Of a stretch of 64,000 nucleotides of DNA, positions 23,690 to 34,711 are shown in pieces. The DNA comes from Cryptomeria japonica. Its lineage: Eukaryota; Streptophyta; Pinopsida; Cupressales; Cupressaceae. The notes beneath the pieces were generated by a model. That model was not told the DNA's origin. It saw only the letters and a list, made by a program, of their open reading frames with translations, and made no database searches. The position numbers and the translations under genes are program-made. Where the stretch lies: NCBI RefSeq assembly GCF_030272615.1, contig NC_081414.1, positions 332,615,427 through 332,679,426 of the forward strand. Reading direction: 5' to 3'. Position 1 is the stretch's first letter. Each line of letters begins with the position of its first letter.

Positions 23690-23805
23690 ATTTTAGGTAA
23701 TAAGAATGATGGTGTGCAGACCAGAAGAAGACTTGCCTGGAATGATGAACACGTCAATTTCGGCCTCATGACTGAAATAGAACCCAAAACATTTATTGAG
23801 GCCAA

Positions 23806-25317
23806 AAAAAGTTAGAAATGGATGGATGCAATGGAAGAGGAACTGTAGCAAATTGAGAAGAATAAGACTTGGGAATTAGTTCCTAGACCGACAGACAAGA
23901 TCATTATTGGCACAAAGTGGGTCTATTGGAACAAGATGAAAGAAGAAGGAAATATTGTGAGGCACAAAGAAAGGTTAGTGTGCAAAGGATACTCTCAAGT
24001 ATAAGGAATATACTTTGAAGAAATATTTGCACTGGTTTCTAGGCTTGAGGCCATTAGAATGTTTCTAGCCCTTTCAGCCTACAAGGGATACAAAGTCTAT
24101 CAAATGGATGTAAAATTTGCTTTCTAGAATGCAAATTTAGAAGAGGAAGTATACATGGAACAACCAGAAGGTTTTCTGCTACATGATGATGAAACTTTTG
24201 TGTGCCAGTTGAAGAAAGCACTGTATGGTTTGAAGGAGGATCCAAGAGCATGTTACTCAAGGCTAGATAAGTACCTAAAGGAGTAGGGATTCAAAAAGGG
24301 AAGTGAAAATAGTAATCTATGCATTAAAGTAGATGGAAACCACATGATTATTGTGGTTGTATATGTGGATGACATCATTTTTGGAGGGAACAAGAATACC
24401 TTGTGAAAAGAGTTTGTTGATCAAATGTAGTCAGAGTTTGAGATGTCAATGCTTGGAGAGCTGTCATTTTTTCTTGGTTTGCAGATTTCACAACGATACA
24501 AGGGAATATTTGTCTCTCAAACCAAGTATGCCTGAGACATGTTAAAGAAATTCCAAATGGAAGACAACAAACCAGTAAGTACTCCCATGGTGACCGGATG
24601 CAAGTTGAGAAAGGATGATGAATCATCGGTAGTGGATCAGACATTATATAGATCCATGATTGGCTCTTTGTTATATCTTATAGCTTCTAGACCGGATATA
24701 GTGCATGTAGTATGCATGGTGGCTATATTTCAAGCTACACCCAAACAATCACATGTGAATGCAGTCAGGAGGATATTCAAGTACATACAAGGAATGATTG
24801 ATTATAGACTATGGTATCCTAAGCAAGGGGATTTTACCTTGCAAGCCTACACTGCTACTAATTGGGCAAGCTGCATTGATGACCAAAAGAGCCCAAGTGG
24901 TGGTGCATTCTTCCTAGGTAACCGATTGGTCTCATGGCACAACAAGAAGAAGGATTCAATCTCCCTATCTACCGCTGAAGCAAAATATATTGTTGCTACT
25001 ACATGTTGTTCTCAGGTGTTGTGGATGAAGCATACCCTTGAGGATATTCAGGTAGAAACATTTGAACCTATTTCTATTTGGTGTGATAATTCAAGTGCAA
25101 TCAATATATCAAAGAAACTGATTATGCACTCAAGGACAAAGCACATTGCCATCAATTACCATTTTCTCAAAGAGAAGGTTGAAGGCCAGGAAGGTAAGGT
25201 AGAGTATGTCCCTACAGGTGAACAAGTGGCAGAAATATTCACAAACCTCTACCGGTAAGCACATTTGAGTATCTGAGACACAAGTTAGGAGTTGTGTCAC
25301 CGACTTCATGCACTTAA
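23806..25317 (+). pseudogene. Cop-C reverse transcriptase-RNase H
   Basis: Copia RT begins with WMDAMEEEL (near 23820) and has GTKWVYWNKMKEEGN, VYQMDVKFAF, LKKALYGLKEDPRA and an intact YVDDIIFGG catalytic box near 24363. RNase H follows (24539-25258) with the DIVHVVCM region, ATNWASCIDDQKSPSGGAFFLG, LSTAEAKYI and WCDNSSAI. A 1-nt shift near 25250 precedes the C-terminal tail FEYLRHKLGVVSP, ending at the stop 25315-25317. At least six stops interrupt RT, most replacing Gln codons. Confidence 0.88.
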
Positions 25318-25623
25318 GTAGGTATGGAGATCTATGGTTTAGGGGGACTTCACTACCATATATTTTGTTTTTTGAACCATATGTTGGACATAGGGGGATA
25401 CTTGACAAATGAGGAGATTGTACTGGTTGAGTACATGCAGAGTCTTGGGATCTACTCTACTGGAGAATGACAAAAAATGAGTAGATATTGAATGATGGAC
25501 AAGGAACCAATATGCTAGTAGATAATAGACATTGTTTGTGCCCTTTGTCATTGTTGTCAAAGGGGGAGAATGAACCGGTTGAAGAAGGAAGAGTGTGTTG
25601 ACATCAATTCCTAAGGGGGATAT
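25318..25623 (+). promoter_or_regulatory. Cop-C 3' UTR and polypurine tract
   Basis: Non-coding. Several AGGGGGA runs occur (near 25343, 25393, 25560). The one next to the 3' LTR (AAGGGGGATAT, 25613-25623) is the likely PPT that primes plus-strand DNA. Confidence 0.75.
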
Positions 25624-26089
25624 TGTTGGCATTGTGTTGTCATTGATGTCAACCAGTAAGTATAGCATGTCACTAGTATGGATGGTTACCGGTATGCAAG
25701 GTGTATGAAGGATGAAAGTAGGAGATGTTACCGGTATGGATATTCACCAATAAGAAAACACAAGAAAGCAAAGAGATAAACTAGTTATGTCAACCGATAT
25801 GCAGGAAGGTGTAGTCCCAACCAATAAACAGATAGTAGAAGACCGATAGCATAAGGCAGACCAATAGGATGTTTTTGGCTGATGACCAAGCTTGAACTGA
25901 TAGAGTGGACTTAGCTGAGATGGATGCTAACAAAGGATGCCACGTAGGAACCAAGTGTCTAACATACAACAGTCAGTGAAGTGTGCTTTAACAAGGAAAT
26001 TGAAGAGTCAACCGACATTAAATGAAGACTGCAAAAATGATGGGTGAGTTGCATAAGTTTGCAGCTCGATGAAGATAGATGGATGAATC
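25624..26089 (+). repeat. Cop-C 3' LTR, first part
   Basis: Starts TGTTGGCATTGTGTTGTC like the 5' LTR and follows it closely up to GAAGATAGATGGATGAATC, where element N is inserted. Continues at 33705. Confidence 0.88.
26085..26089. repeat. Element N target-site duplication, left
   Basis: GAATC; right copy GACTC at 33700-33704. Confidence 0.7.
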
Positions 26090-27218
26090 TGTTGGTTTGA
26101 TGATATTTTTTGTAATGGATAACTTTATGTGTTGTCATTTATGGCACATATACACACATATATGTTCACATTGTCATAGTCATCTTAGTTAAGACAAACC
26201 GGTTCTACTCCTAAGTCTTTGTATTGCAAATTGCTATCATTTGTATAGAGAAGTCTAACTGGTATATGTAGACATCTGGTCTATGCAGGAATGGCAATTG
26301 GTTTTGGTCAATTCCATTGACACTAGTTTGGAGATACAATAGAGAATGACAAGGAGGTGAATGAAGGACAATAGTTCTATGAGTTGGAAGTGGTTAATAC
26401 TCAACCGGTACTGGTGTTCCAACCGGTTTCACTGATTGTATGATGAGTTATCTCTAACCAATATTTTTTGGCGGTGATTTGTGATGTGCTATGGAAGATT
26501 GTCCAGATATACTGAACCTAGGAAATTGTGTTGAGGTTCTTAAGACGACATGAAATCTAATGTCTATAAAAAGACATTGTGATGAGCTATTTTGATATAG
26601 AAGATACAAGTGTTGTTATGAGTTAGAGTTGATGCAATTTATTGAAGGAGTTGCAGAGTATGTTGGTGATGTAGTATTGAGTGAGCAGAAGAGGATCTAT
26701 ATAAGCAAGATGTGCTATTTCTATATCATACCACCTATTGTTTCCTAATCACTACAATAGTTAAATCCCCTAACCGGGTAAGCTCTAACAAGCTTCATTG
26801 TACAAATCCTCTAACCAGGTGATCCATTAGTTTGGGTTTGAAATTCTCTACCGAGGTTACTCCTAACAAGGTAATACCTTTAACCACATATAGCTCCTAA
26901 TAGGGCTTTGGGATCTTTAACATGATTTTCTCCTAACAGAGCACTTTGTAGACCTTAACCAGTTAGTTACCTATTTCTGCAGATAGTTAACTTGTGAGTC
27001 CCATCTCACCGTGGTTTTTCCCAGTTGGGTTTTCCATGTATAAACACTTGTGTTATGGTGGATGTTTTACTTGTTGTGGATGATTTTATAACACTTTTGA
27101 TTGCATGCAAAGTTTTAAGTAAATTGGTTAATTGTATTTACCAGTTTGTGTTTAAAGTGTTATATTTTTTGCTATCACTGATCTTCACCCCCCCTCTTAG
27201 TGCTTTATAAGTTTATCA
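26090..27218 (+). repeat. Element N 5' LTR
   Basis: 1,129 bp, TGTTGGTTTGATG...TTTATCA. TATA-like TATAAAA at 26565. The C-loop hairpin CACTGA (27176-27181) / TTAGTG (27197-27202) pairs with one G-U. Confidence 0.88.
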
Positions 27219-27220
27219 AT

Positions 27221-27232
27221 TGGTATCAGAGC
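27221..27232 (+). promoter_or_regulatory. Element N primer binding site
   Basis: TGGTATCAGAGC, a perfect initiator-Met-type PBS, two bases after the LTR end. Confidence 0.92.
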
Positions 27233-27280
27233 CTAACTTCCTTAAGGCTTAATCACTTGGAAGGATACCCTAAAGCCATT

Positions 27281-28576
27281 ATGGGGGATATGAGTTATAG
27301 AGAGATGGATAGAGTGCTTGATGCAACCAGGGAAGAGCTTGAAACCTTGAGAGGTAGATTCAAAGCTTCACAAGTTAAGAGGAGAGAACTATTTGAGAAA
27401 CTATTGGAGATCTCTGACAATAGTTCTTCGGATAAGACCAACATTGATGCACTGGCTGAAGAAGTAGAGAAACTGAATGGTGAAAAGCTAAACCTCGAGA
27501 GAGAACTTGAAGCCCTAACAATCCGTATGAGTCAAGAACTTGAAGAAAGAAGGGCAGCTGAAAATTTGATCAAAGAGAAAGATCATGAGATTTCTAAGAT
27601 CAAGCAGGAGAATGCATATTTTCATGAACACTGGCATGAGGAGAAGGAAGAGAAGGAAGAATTAAAGTTAGATATTGAAATGGAAATTTCTCTTAGAGAG
27701 ACCCTTACAAAGCATAATGAAGATCTTACCAAAGAGCTTACCGAGGCTAATGAGAAACTTGAAAAATTCAACAAGAGTTCCTCCATGCTAGATGAGTAGA
27801 TCCAATCTTAGAGGATGAAAGGTGACATATCTGAACTAGGATTTAATACATCTGAGAAAGGAGAATCTTTTGGTACCAAGAGAAACATGCATAAAGGTAA
27901 AACTACTCCTAAGGCTAAGAAACCTACCGATAAGAAAGCTTTCAAACCTGTTTGCTTTATCTGTCACAAACTTAGACATACTACTAATGTGTGTAGAAGC
28001 AGATCTAATGAGAACATGGGCTATACCGCTAACACTAGATATGTGTCTAGAAGATTTGAAAGTCATTATTACACATGCAATATGTATAGATATAGATTAG
28101 TTGAATGCAGATATGGATCGAACAATCTAGCACCTCACATGAATCTAAGACCTATCGGTGACTAAAGAAGGACCTATGACAACCGGAGAAACATGAACTG
28201 GAAAAAAACCTATGTCAACCAGTTCAGTCCATATGAGATGAAGAAGGTAACAAATGTGATTTGCACAATTTGCAATAACTATGGACATGTGGCTATGAAC
28301 TATAGAAGGAGAACTAGAAGAGGTAATGCAGGACCTTGGAGAGCATCTGGGATGGCTTTCTATCATTGTCACAAATCGAGACACATGGCTAAGTTCTGTA
28401 GAACCAAGAAGAACAAACTGGTAAACCACTCTGAAGATCAAAAAGGAAAGCAAAAGGTTGATGTTGAAGAAACTAGAGCAGAGATGAACATAATTTGGAA
28501 GAAGAAAAGTGAGGACAAGCCAGCAAAAGAATCAAACCCTTCACCTAGTGTGGAGAATCATGCACTGATGAACTAA
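27281..28576 (+). pseudogene. Element N gag: coiled coil plus three zinc knuckles
   Basis: ATG at 27281 (an earlier in-frame start lies in the LTR and PBS). 432 codons in a single frame, broken only by two TAGs (27797 and shortly after) and a TAA (near 28163). Residues 1-170 are a strongly heptad-patterned coiled coil (EELETLRGRFKASQVKRREL, LAEEVEKLNGEKLNLEREL). Three knuckle-like motifs follow: CFICHKLRHTTNVC, CTICNNYGHVAMNY (last Cys lost) and CHKSRHMAKFC. The tail is basic then acidic. There is no UBN2-type domain. Presumed role: packaging the element RNA. Confidence 0.82.
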
Positions 28577-29068
28577 TATTTTCAACAAACCTAAGGAGAG
28601 CATGTTGATAAATCTAATTCCGGACCCCTTGAAGAGTGTATGGTGAGAGATTTTTACATTTCGAGTTGTATTATGAGAATTTTTGATATTATTACCTATT
28701 GGTTTTCTAAAAGATTACCAATCGGTTATATACCTATCGGTATAGGCGAGTTTATTAAGCAGTAATTAGGGTTTGTTACCCTATCGGTTGAGTAACTAAT
28801 GCAGTGGGTAAGTTTATAAAATAAAGTTTTACTAATTTATTTCTACCCTATTTGCATTCGAAGAAGCATTTTGAGCACTTGTAGAGCAAAATAGAGCATT
28901 GCTAGCTGATTAAGAATGTATTTGTGCTACAGATCAAAAGTTGAATCGGATTTGAAGATTAGGAAAGGCAAAACGGGTGTGCATACGAGAGAGCAACCAA
29001 AAACCCTACCAGAATGAAGGGAATAAGGTATTCTTTTGTTATTCTCTCTCAAATCAAGATTATCTAGA
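28577..29068 (+). other. Spacer between element N gag and ORF2
   Basis: About 490 bp, AT-rich with many stops in all frames. It includes TTAGGGTTTGTTACCC (near 28766) and a run resembling a gene leader before the ORF2 ATG. It could be a separate promoter/5' UTR or an intron; no clear TATA box or splice pair was identified. Confidence 0.4.
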
Positions 29069-32000
29069 ATGGAATCATTGCCTGTACCAATAGAGAGTCG
29101 TATGATTACTACTAAAGCTATGAAGCCTATGGAATCAGACAACATATAATCTTATAATGCATTGTCTCAAGTTTCGCAAGGTGTTTTGATCAAAGGTGAC
29201 TTGACCAGTTATATAGACTGTAAAATTAAGGATCTAGGATCATGGGCAATCTATTATCAACTCAAATCTCTGTGTGATAAGAGCAAGAAAATCAAACACG
29301 AATTTATTAGGGTTTATGAAAAGGGTTTTCATAAGGCAAAATATTTTCTTGAAGATTTTGAGGAAGAGAATGTTAGGATTATCCTTAGTTGTGTACATGG
29401 TGGGAACATGTATCTTGATAGATCCCACACCATCACCAAGGAATCTATTCATGCAGTTACTGGTTTCTGCCAAACCAGTGAAGTACCAAAATTGAGGACA
29501 ATTTCAAAAGAGATTGTGATTGCACTGACAAAGACCACTGCTGATGGTCGTGCTATATCAGTCAACAATATTGCATATCCAGGAATCATATTTTCAACCA
29601 TGATTATTGGCTATTGGATATTCCATTCTCGCAGGATGAACAGTGTACCATCTGCTACTGTGCATGCCGCCTACATAATGATGGTAGAGAATACATATTA
29701 TGATTTGTGCAAGGCAATGAGAAGTCAATTGATGTTGAACTTAAAATCAATTGAGAAAGACAATAGTCAAAAGTTTAAATATGGTCAACTTTTGATTGGT
29801 CTATTCTTCTATTTCAAAATTTCATACTAGGAATTGGTGACATTCAATGGTCTAAGGACATACCAGTTACAACCCAAATAAAGAATAGCATTAAGGCTGT
29901 GAAGCACACATTTCCTGTTGCCATGAGCAAATATTTTAATGAGTTTCAAAAGAAGATGAGCATGAGATTAAGGCTATCTCATGAAGTGGTGAAACACTTT
30001 GAAAAAGATATATGTTTCACTGTAACCACTGACTTTTGCCTTATGGAGGCTGTTGAACCCAGAGAAGAAGAGATGGAAGAAATGAGCTATGAAGTCAACT
30101 ATGACTTACTAATCGGTTATGCCAACAACCTTTTGGCATATCCTAAGGATAAAAAGAAGAAAATACTAGGAACTTACTAGGAAAGGATTGCACCTGTTCA
30201 ACCTAGTGGTACCAAGAAGAAAAAGAAGAAAGTTGAGCAAGCAGCTCCTGTGACCACCGGTACAAGGGTGACAAGAAGTATTCAAATAGAAAAGGAATCG
30301 GTACCCAAAGTATATGAAAAGAAATAGATTTCAATAAAGAAGAGAGGTAGACATCTCATTCTTCAAGCAGAATTTGAAGAAACTAACACTGAAGAAGAAC
30401 CAAAGAAGATGAAATTGACTGGTAAGAAATCCAAACCAATAGGAGACATTTCAAAGCAAAGTACTCCTATTAATGTTACATCATACAAACCAATGACTGA
30501 TTTTGAGAGGACATTAAACACATTAGGGAGGAAACGGTTTGCTAATGTAAAGGAATATTTTGATTCATTTGATGAAGGTCAGTAACAAGAAATTGTTCAA
30601 GAGGTAATCAACCATATGTGTCAATACAATCGGTTGTTTCATGATATTAAAAAGGACATTTTTTATTCTTTATATTCTATTCTTGAAAATAAATGGAAAA
30701 TGGTTGTAGATCAGGATCAATATTTTATTGATAGAGTTTTTATTCAATAATTTCCTGAGTTGTCTCGAGATGAATTAATTGCATTGCTTACTAAGTTCAA
30801 AGGACAATTTCATTCTAAGACAAGGAGACTAAGTTTATTGGAAGAAAAGACTCAACCTGTTGAAGATGATACTCACCGTATAGCTAAAGTCATTCAAAGG
30901 ATGAATGAGAAATTTAAGTATCGAAAAAATAAACCTGACCAGACAAAGACTAGAGCTCAATCGGAGCTAGATGCTGAAGAGTTTATTACACCGGATGTTG
31001 TCTATCCTGTCAAAAATAAGGATGACATAAGTTCACCACCGGTTATATTCTTTGTAGATGATACTGAAGAAATCCAGGACATTGTTGACACAATTGGTAA
31101 TGTCATTGAACCAATCAAGGAAACTTAACAACAATCGAACATTACTGATACACAGGAAGCAGTTGAAGCACTGATCAATGAGCCAAGCATGGATGTCCAA
31201 CCACCATTGAATAGTGGACACCAAGTTGAAAGTCAACTGCCATTGGTCACTACATCTACACAAGAGGAAGACATAGAGGCAAAGAAAGAGAAACTGGAGA
31301 AAAAGGATGAAGAGAAAGAGAAACAAGAGAAATAGACTGAAGAGAAGAAGTCTAGAGTGAAAAAGGATGAAGAGGAAAAAGAAATGAAGAAGGAGAAAAC
31401 AATTGTTGATGATGATGACTCAATTAGCATAGTAGGACCAATAGATGTAGATAATTTGTGCACATATGAACTAATGGAGATTTCTATAATGATGTAGTCC
31501 CACGCTCAAAAGAAAAGGTTAAAAGAGTAGAGAAAAGAAGCAAAAACTATACAAACTATTGTTGACATTCTGTCAAGTCTCCTACCAGAGACTGACACTG
31601 GCAATTTGTCTACCCCTATTGGAAAGCTTGGACAGTTGGTTGCTGATGCTACTGACCAACTAAAATAACTTTAAGAAGAAGCACATACCTTAGCTAAAAA
31701 GAATTACAAGAAGAAGAGGGGAGAGCAATTAATGTTAGATATTGATAAAGGCAAGATTGTTTTATCAGTAAATAAAGATCTTTTTAGAACTGCTATTGAA
31801 ACTAGAGGTAAAATTTTGGCCTATACATCTAAAGTTTCATTTTTCTATTTTGATTTAAAGAAGAGGTGAGAAGATACAAAAAAGGAACTAGAGAGGATAT
31901 GTAATACTTACATACCATTATAGGATTTGGCCTTAGATTTTAACAAATCGGTTGATACTTTGCAACATCCATTAGATATTTATGATTTTGAACAGGCTAA

Positions 32001-32259
32001 GCGACTCAGATCCTTGAAATAACTGAAGAAGTTGTTGAATCCAAAAGTTGAAATCCTTCAAAGGGCATACAAAGATTCAAAAGCAGTTTTGGCTACCCTG
32101 GAGATGAGCATAGTGGATGCAATGGAAGAATTTGTTGCACAAGTTATGACAACTATTGAGATCACTAAAAAAATATTAGAAACATGGGATAATGATTTTG
32201 CACAGATGAAGATTACTTTCAGTGACATTTTCTTAAAAATTGCAGTGAACACACCTTGA
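29069..32259 (+). pseudogene. Element N ORF2: very long protein of unknown function
   Basis: The first ATG of the block is at 29069, in the same frame as 29162-29830. One 1-nt shift near 29810-29820 moves to the frame that then holds to the TGA at 32257-32259, about 1,060 codons in total. More than a dozen TAG/TAA/TGA codons interrupt it, nearly all where a Gln or Arg codon changed by C to T. The N-terminal third is globular (LGSWAIYYQLKSL, HTITKESIHAVTGF, TTADGRAISVNNIAYPG, KYGQLLIGLFFYF, GIGDIQWSKDIPV). The middle has a Lys-rich stretch (KKKKKKVEQ), then a charged Glu/Lys repeat region (31260-31400). The C-terminal third is helical (KRLKE, LDIDKGKIVLSVNKDLF, LNPKVEILQRAYKDSKAV). No protease, polymerase or integrase motif is seen. 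Its shape (globular, Lys-rich, acidic, helical) parallels LINE ORF3 at 1973-3750. Function unknown. Confidence 0.65.
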
Positions 32260-32512
32260 AAAACTCTTATATTTATGTATATGCAGTTTTTGATGCAAAT
32301 TTTGATGTAATATATATGTATTTTACTTTTCATTTTGGCATTGTTGTCAAAAGGGGAGTAGAAATATGTATGTGATGTGAAAATTTTGTATATACTGTTA
32401 AGGGGGAGTTTGTAAGTGGGAGTAGAAATATGTATGTACATTTTTGTAAGCACACTTAGTTGTAAAGTTGTAAAATTTTCTAAGTGTTGCCATCAATGCT
32501 AAAGGGGGAGAT
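32260..32512 (+). promoter_or_regulatory. Element N 3' UTR and polypurine tract
   Basis: Non-coding. Two GGGGGAG or GGGGAG tracts precede the PPT AAAGGGGGAGAT at 32501-32512, which abuts the 3' LTR. Confidence 0.85.
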
Positions 32513-32566
32513 TGTTGGATTGATGATGATTTTTGTAATGGATAACTTTATGTGTTGTCATTGATG

Positions 32567-32600
<34 letters not shown>

Positions 32601-33699
32601 ATATATTCACATTGTCATAGTCATCTTAGTTAAGGCAAACTGGTTCTACTCCTAAGTCTTTGTATTGCAAATCGGTATCATTTGTATAGAGAAGTCTAAT
32701 CGGTACGAAGGTGTCTAACCGGTATATGTAGAAAATAGGTCTATACAGGAATGACAATTGGTTTTGGTCAATTCCACTGACACTAGTTTGGAGATACAAA
32801 ACAACACGACAAGGAGGTGAATGAAGGACAATCAGTCTATGGGTTGGAAGCGGTTAACACTCAATCGATATCGGTGTTCCAGCTGGTTTCACTGATTGTG
32901 TGATGAGTTATCACTGGTCGTGATGAGTTATCTCTAACCGATATTTTTTGGTAGTGATCTGTGATTTGTTATGGAAGATTGTCCAGATACATTAAACCTA
33001 GGAAATTGTGTTGAGGTTCTTGAGCCGACATGAAATCTAATGTCTATAAAAAGACATTGTGATGAGCTATTTTGATATGGAAGATACAAGTACCTTTATA
33101 AGTTAGAGTTGATGCGATTTACTGAAGGAGTTGTAGATTATGTCAGTGATGCAGTATTGAGTGAGGAGAAGAGGATCTATACAAGAGAGATGTGCTATTT
33201 CTAGATCATACCACCTGTTGTTTTCTAACCACTATAACAATTAAATCCCCTAACCACGTAAGCTCTAACAAGCTTCATTGTACAAATCTTCTAACCAAGT
33301 GATCCATTAGTTTGGGTTTGAAATCCTCTACCGAGGTTACTCCTAATAGGGTACTACCTTTAACCAGGTATAGCTCCTAACAGGGCTTTGGGATCTTTAA
33401 AAGGATTCTCTCCTAATAGATCACTTTATAGATCTTAACCAGTCAATTACCTATTTCGATAGATAGTTAACTTGTGAGTCCCATCTCACCGTGGTTTTTC
33501 CCAGTTGGGTTTTCCACAAATAAATATTTGTGTTATGGTGGGTGTTTTACTTGTTGTGGATGCTTTTATAACACTTTGGATTGCATGCAAAGTTTTAAGT
33601 AAACTTGTTAATTACTTTTACCGATCTGCATTTAAAGTGTTATTGTTTTTGCTATCACTGATTCACCCCCCCTCCTCTCAGTTACTTATAAGTCTATCA
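32513..33699 (+). repeat. Element N 3' LTR
   Basis: 1,187 bp, TGTTGGATTGATG...GTCTATCA. It differs from the 5' LTR by an expanded (AC)n run at about 32568-32594 and a short duplicated GTGATGAGTTATC segment (near 32900-32930). Hairpin ACTGA (33657-33661) / TCAGT (33678-33682). Confidence 0.88.
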
Positions 33700-33704
33700 G
33701 ACTC

Positions 33705-34711
33705 TTGTGTGGTGATCGATGGATGATATTTGATCTCTTTGTCAACCTGGAGAAGAAAACTGCTAGAACATTAATGGTGATTGACAGAAAGATGAGTCGT
33801 GTTTTCCAAATATAGAAAATGTTCATTCGAAGGAAGGATTTGGCATTTGGTGTGTCATTGTTGCAGGCTATCAATCTTGGAGATGAGATTCGACATGACC
33901 AGATACGGATTGGGTTGGTGGAGAAAATCCTAAGTGCGCCAAAGTTTGAATCTATGTTTTGGCGGGAAAGCAAGTAAATAAATATGTAGATCAAAGATAA
34001 AAAAGATGATGCTAGTTGTGAGAAGTGACTATGCCTAAGCGAATAGAGTGTAGATCAAATTGAGAAGAGCATTGTAGCTAGTATCTGAAGGAGAACTAGT
34101 AGCAAGAGTTGTAACCGGTAAGTGGGTTTTGCAGAGGTTTAACCGGTAGATAAAAGAGCTAAGGTGAACTGGTAGGAAGGCATCCAAGAGTGATATAATG
34201 TAGGATGAGTATCAAAGGAAGTCAACAAAGGTGGAGATTGACTGGTAAGGGATTAGAGAGATTGAATTGATAACTAATAGTGAAAGAACCGATGAAATAA
34301 AGAAGAGTTTTAACTGATAGAGAGAAATTGAATAGGTGTTACAAAACTCATTTGTAACAAGGTACTTTCACTTTAATAAGTTGTTAATTCATTGTGCATC
34401 ACTAAGTTGGAGCTCAGTGTAGGGGTTGGTGCTCCCTTGGGTTGGTGCTCTTTGGGTTGGTGCCCTAAACATTGCAACTATTGTTTCATTGTGAGGCTAG
34501 GTTGGAGCAGTAGACTCCAACAAAAATTCTCATTGAGGTTTTCCCCACATTGGGTTTTCCTTGTATATCCGGTGTTGTGAGATGCATTCTTTATGTGGTT
34601 GATTACTAGTGTCTTGATTTCTTTACCGGTTGCACACATATAGTTGGAAATTGTTTGATATCACTGATTCACCCCCATCCCCCCCCTCTCAATGATATAT
34701 TGTGTTCTAGA
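33705..34711 (+). repeat. Cop-C 3' LTR, second part
   Basis: Resumes after the N right TSD with CTTGTGTGGTGATCGATG, matching the 5' LTR from about 19020 on. Ends TTCTAGA at 34711 (5' LTR: TTCTACA). The hairpin ATATCACTGA/TCAATGATAT is at 34658-34698. Confidence 0.85.

Larger units (their letters stand above)
26090..33699 (+). mobile_element. Element N: non-autonomous LTR retrotransposon with a giant second ORF
   Basis: 7.6 kb: 5' LTR (26090-27218), PBS (27221-27232), gag (27281-28576), about 490 bp of non-coding leader, a second ORF of about 1,060 codons (29069-32259), 3' UTR, PPT (32501-32512) and 3' LTR (32513-33699). Nothing resembling protease, integrase, RT or RNase H is present, so it depends on enzymes in trans. 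Its gag resembles the C-terminal half of the Cop-C gag, making Cop-C-like elements possible helpers (inference). Inserted in the Cop-C 3' LTR with 5-bp flanking repeats GAATC/GACTC. Confidence 0.85.
18529..34711 (+). mobile_element. Cop-C: Ty1/copia element with composite gag, plus strand
   Basis: 5' LTR 18529-20027, PBS 20030-20041, gag, protease, integrase, RT and RNase H to 25317, PPT near 25613-25623. The 3' LTR is 25624-26089 plus 33705-34711, split by element N. LTR lengths agree (about 1,499 and 1,473 bp once N is removed). Domain order protease-integrase-RT-RNase H is copia. Many stops and lost catalytic residues make it inactive. It is inserted in Gyp-1. Confidence 0.9.
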
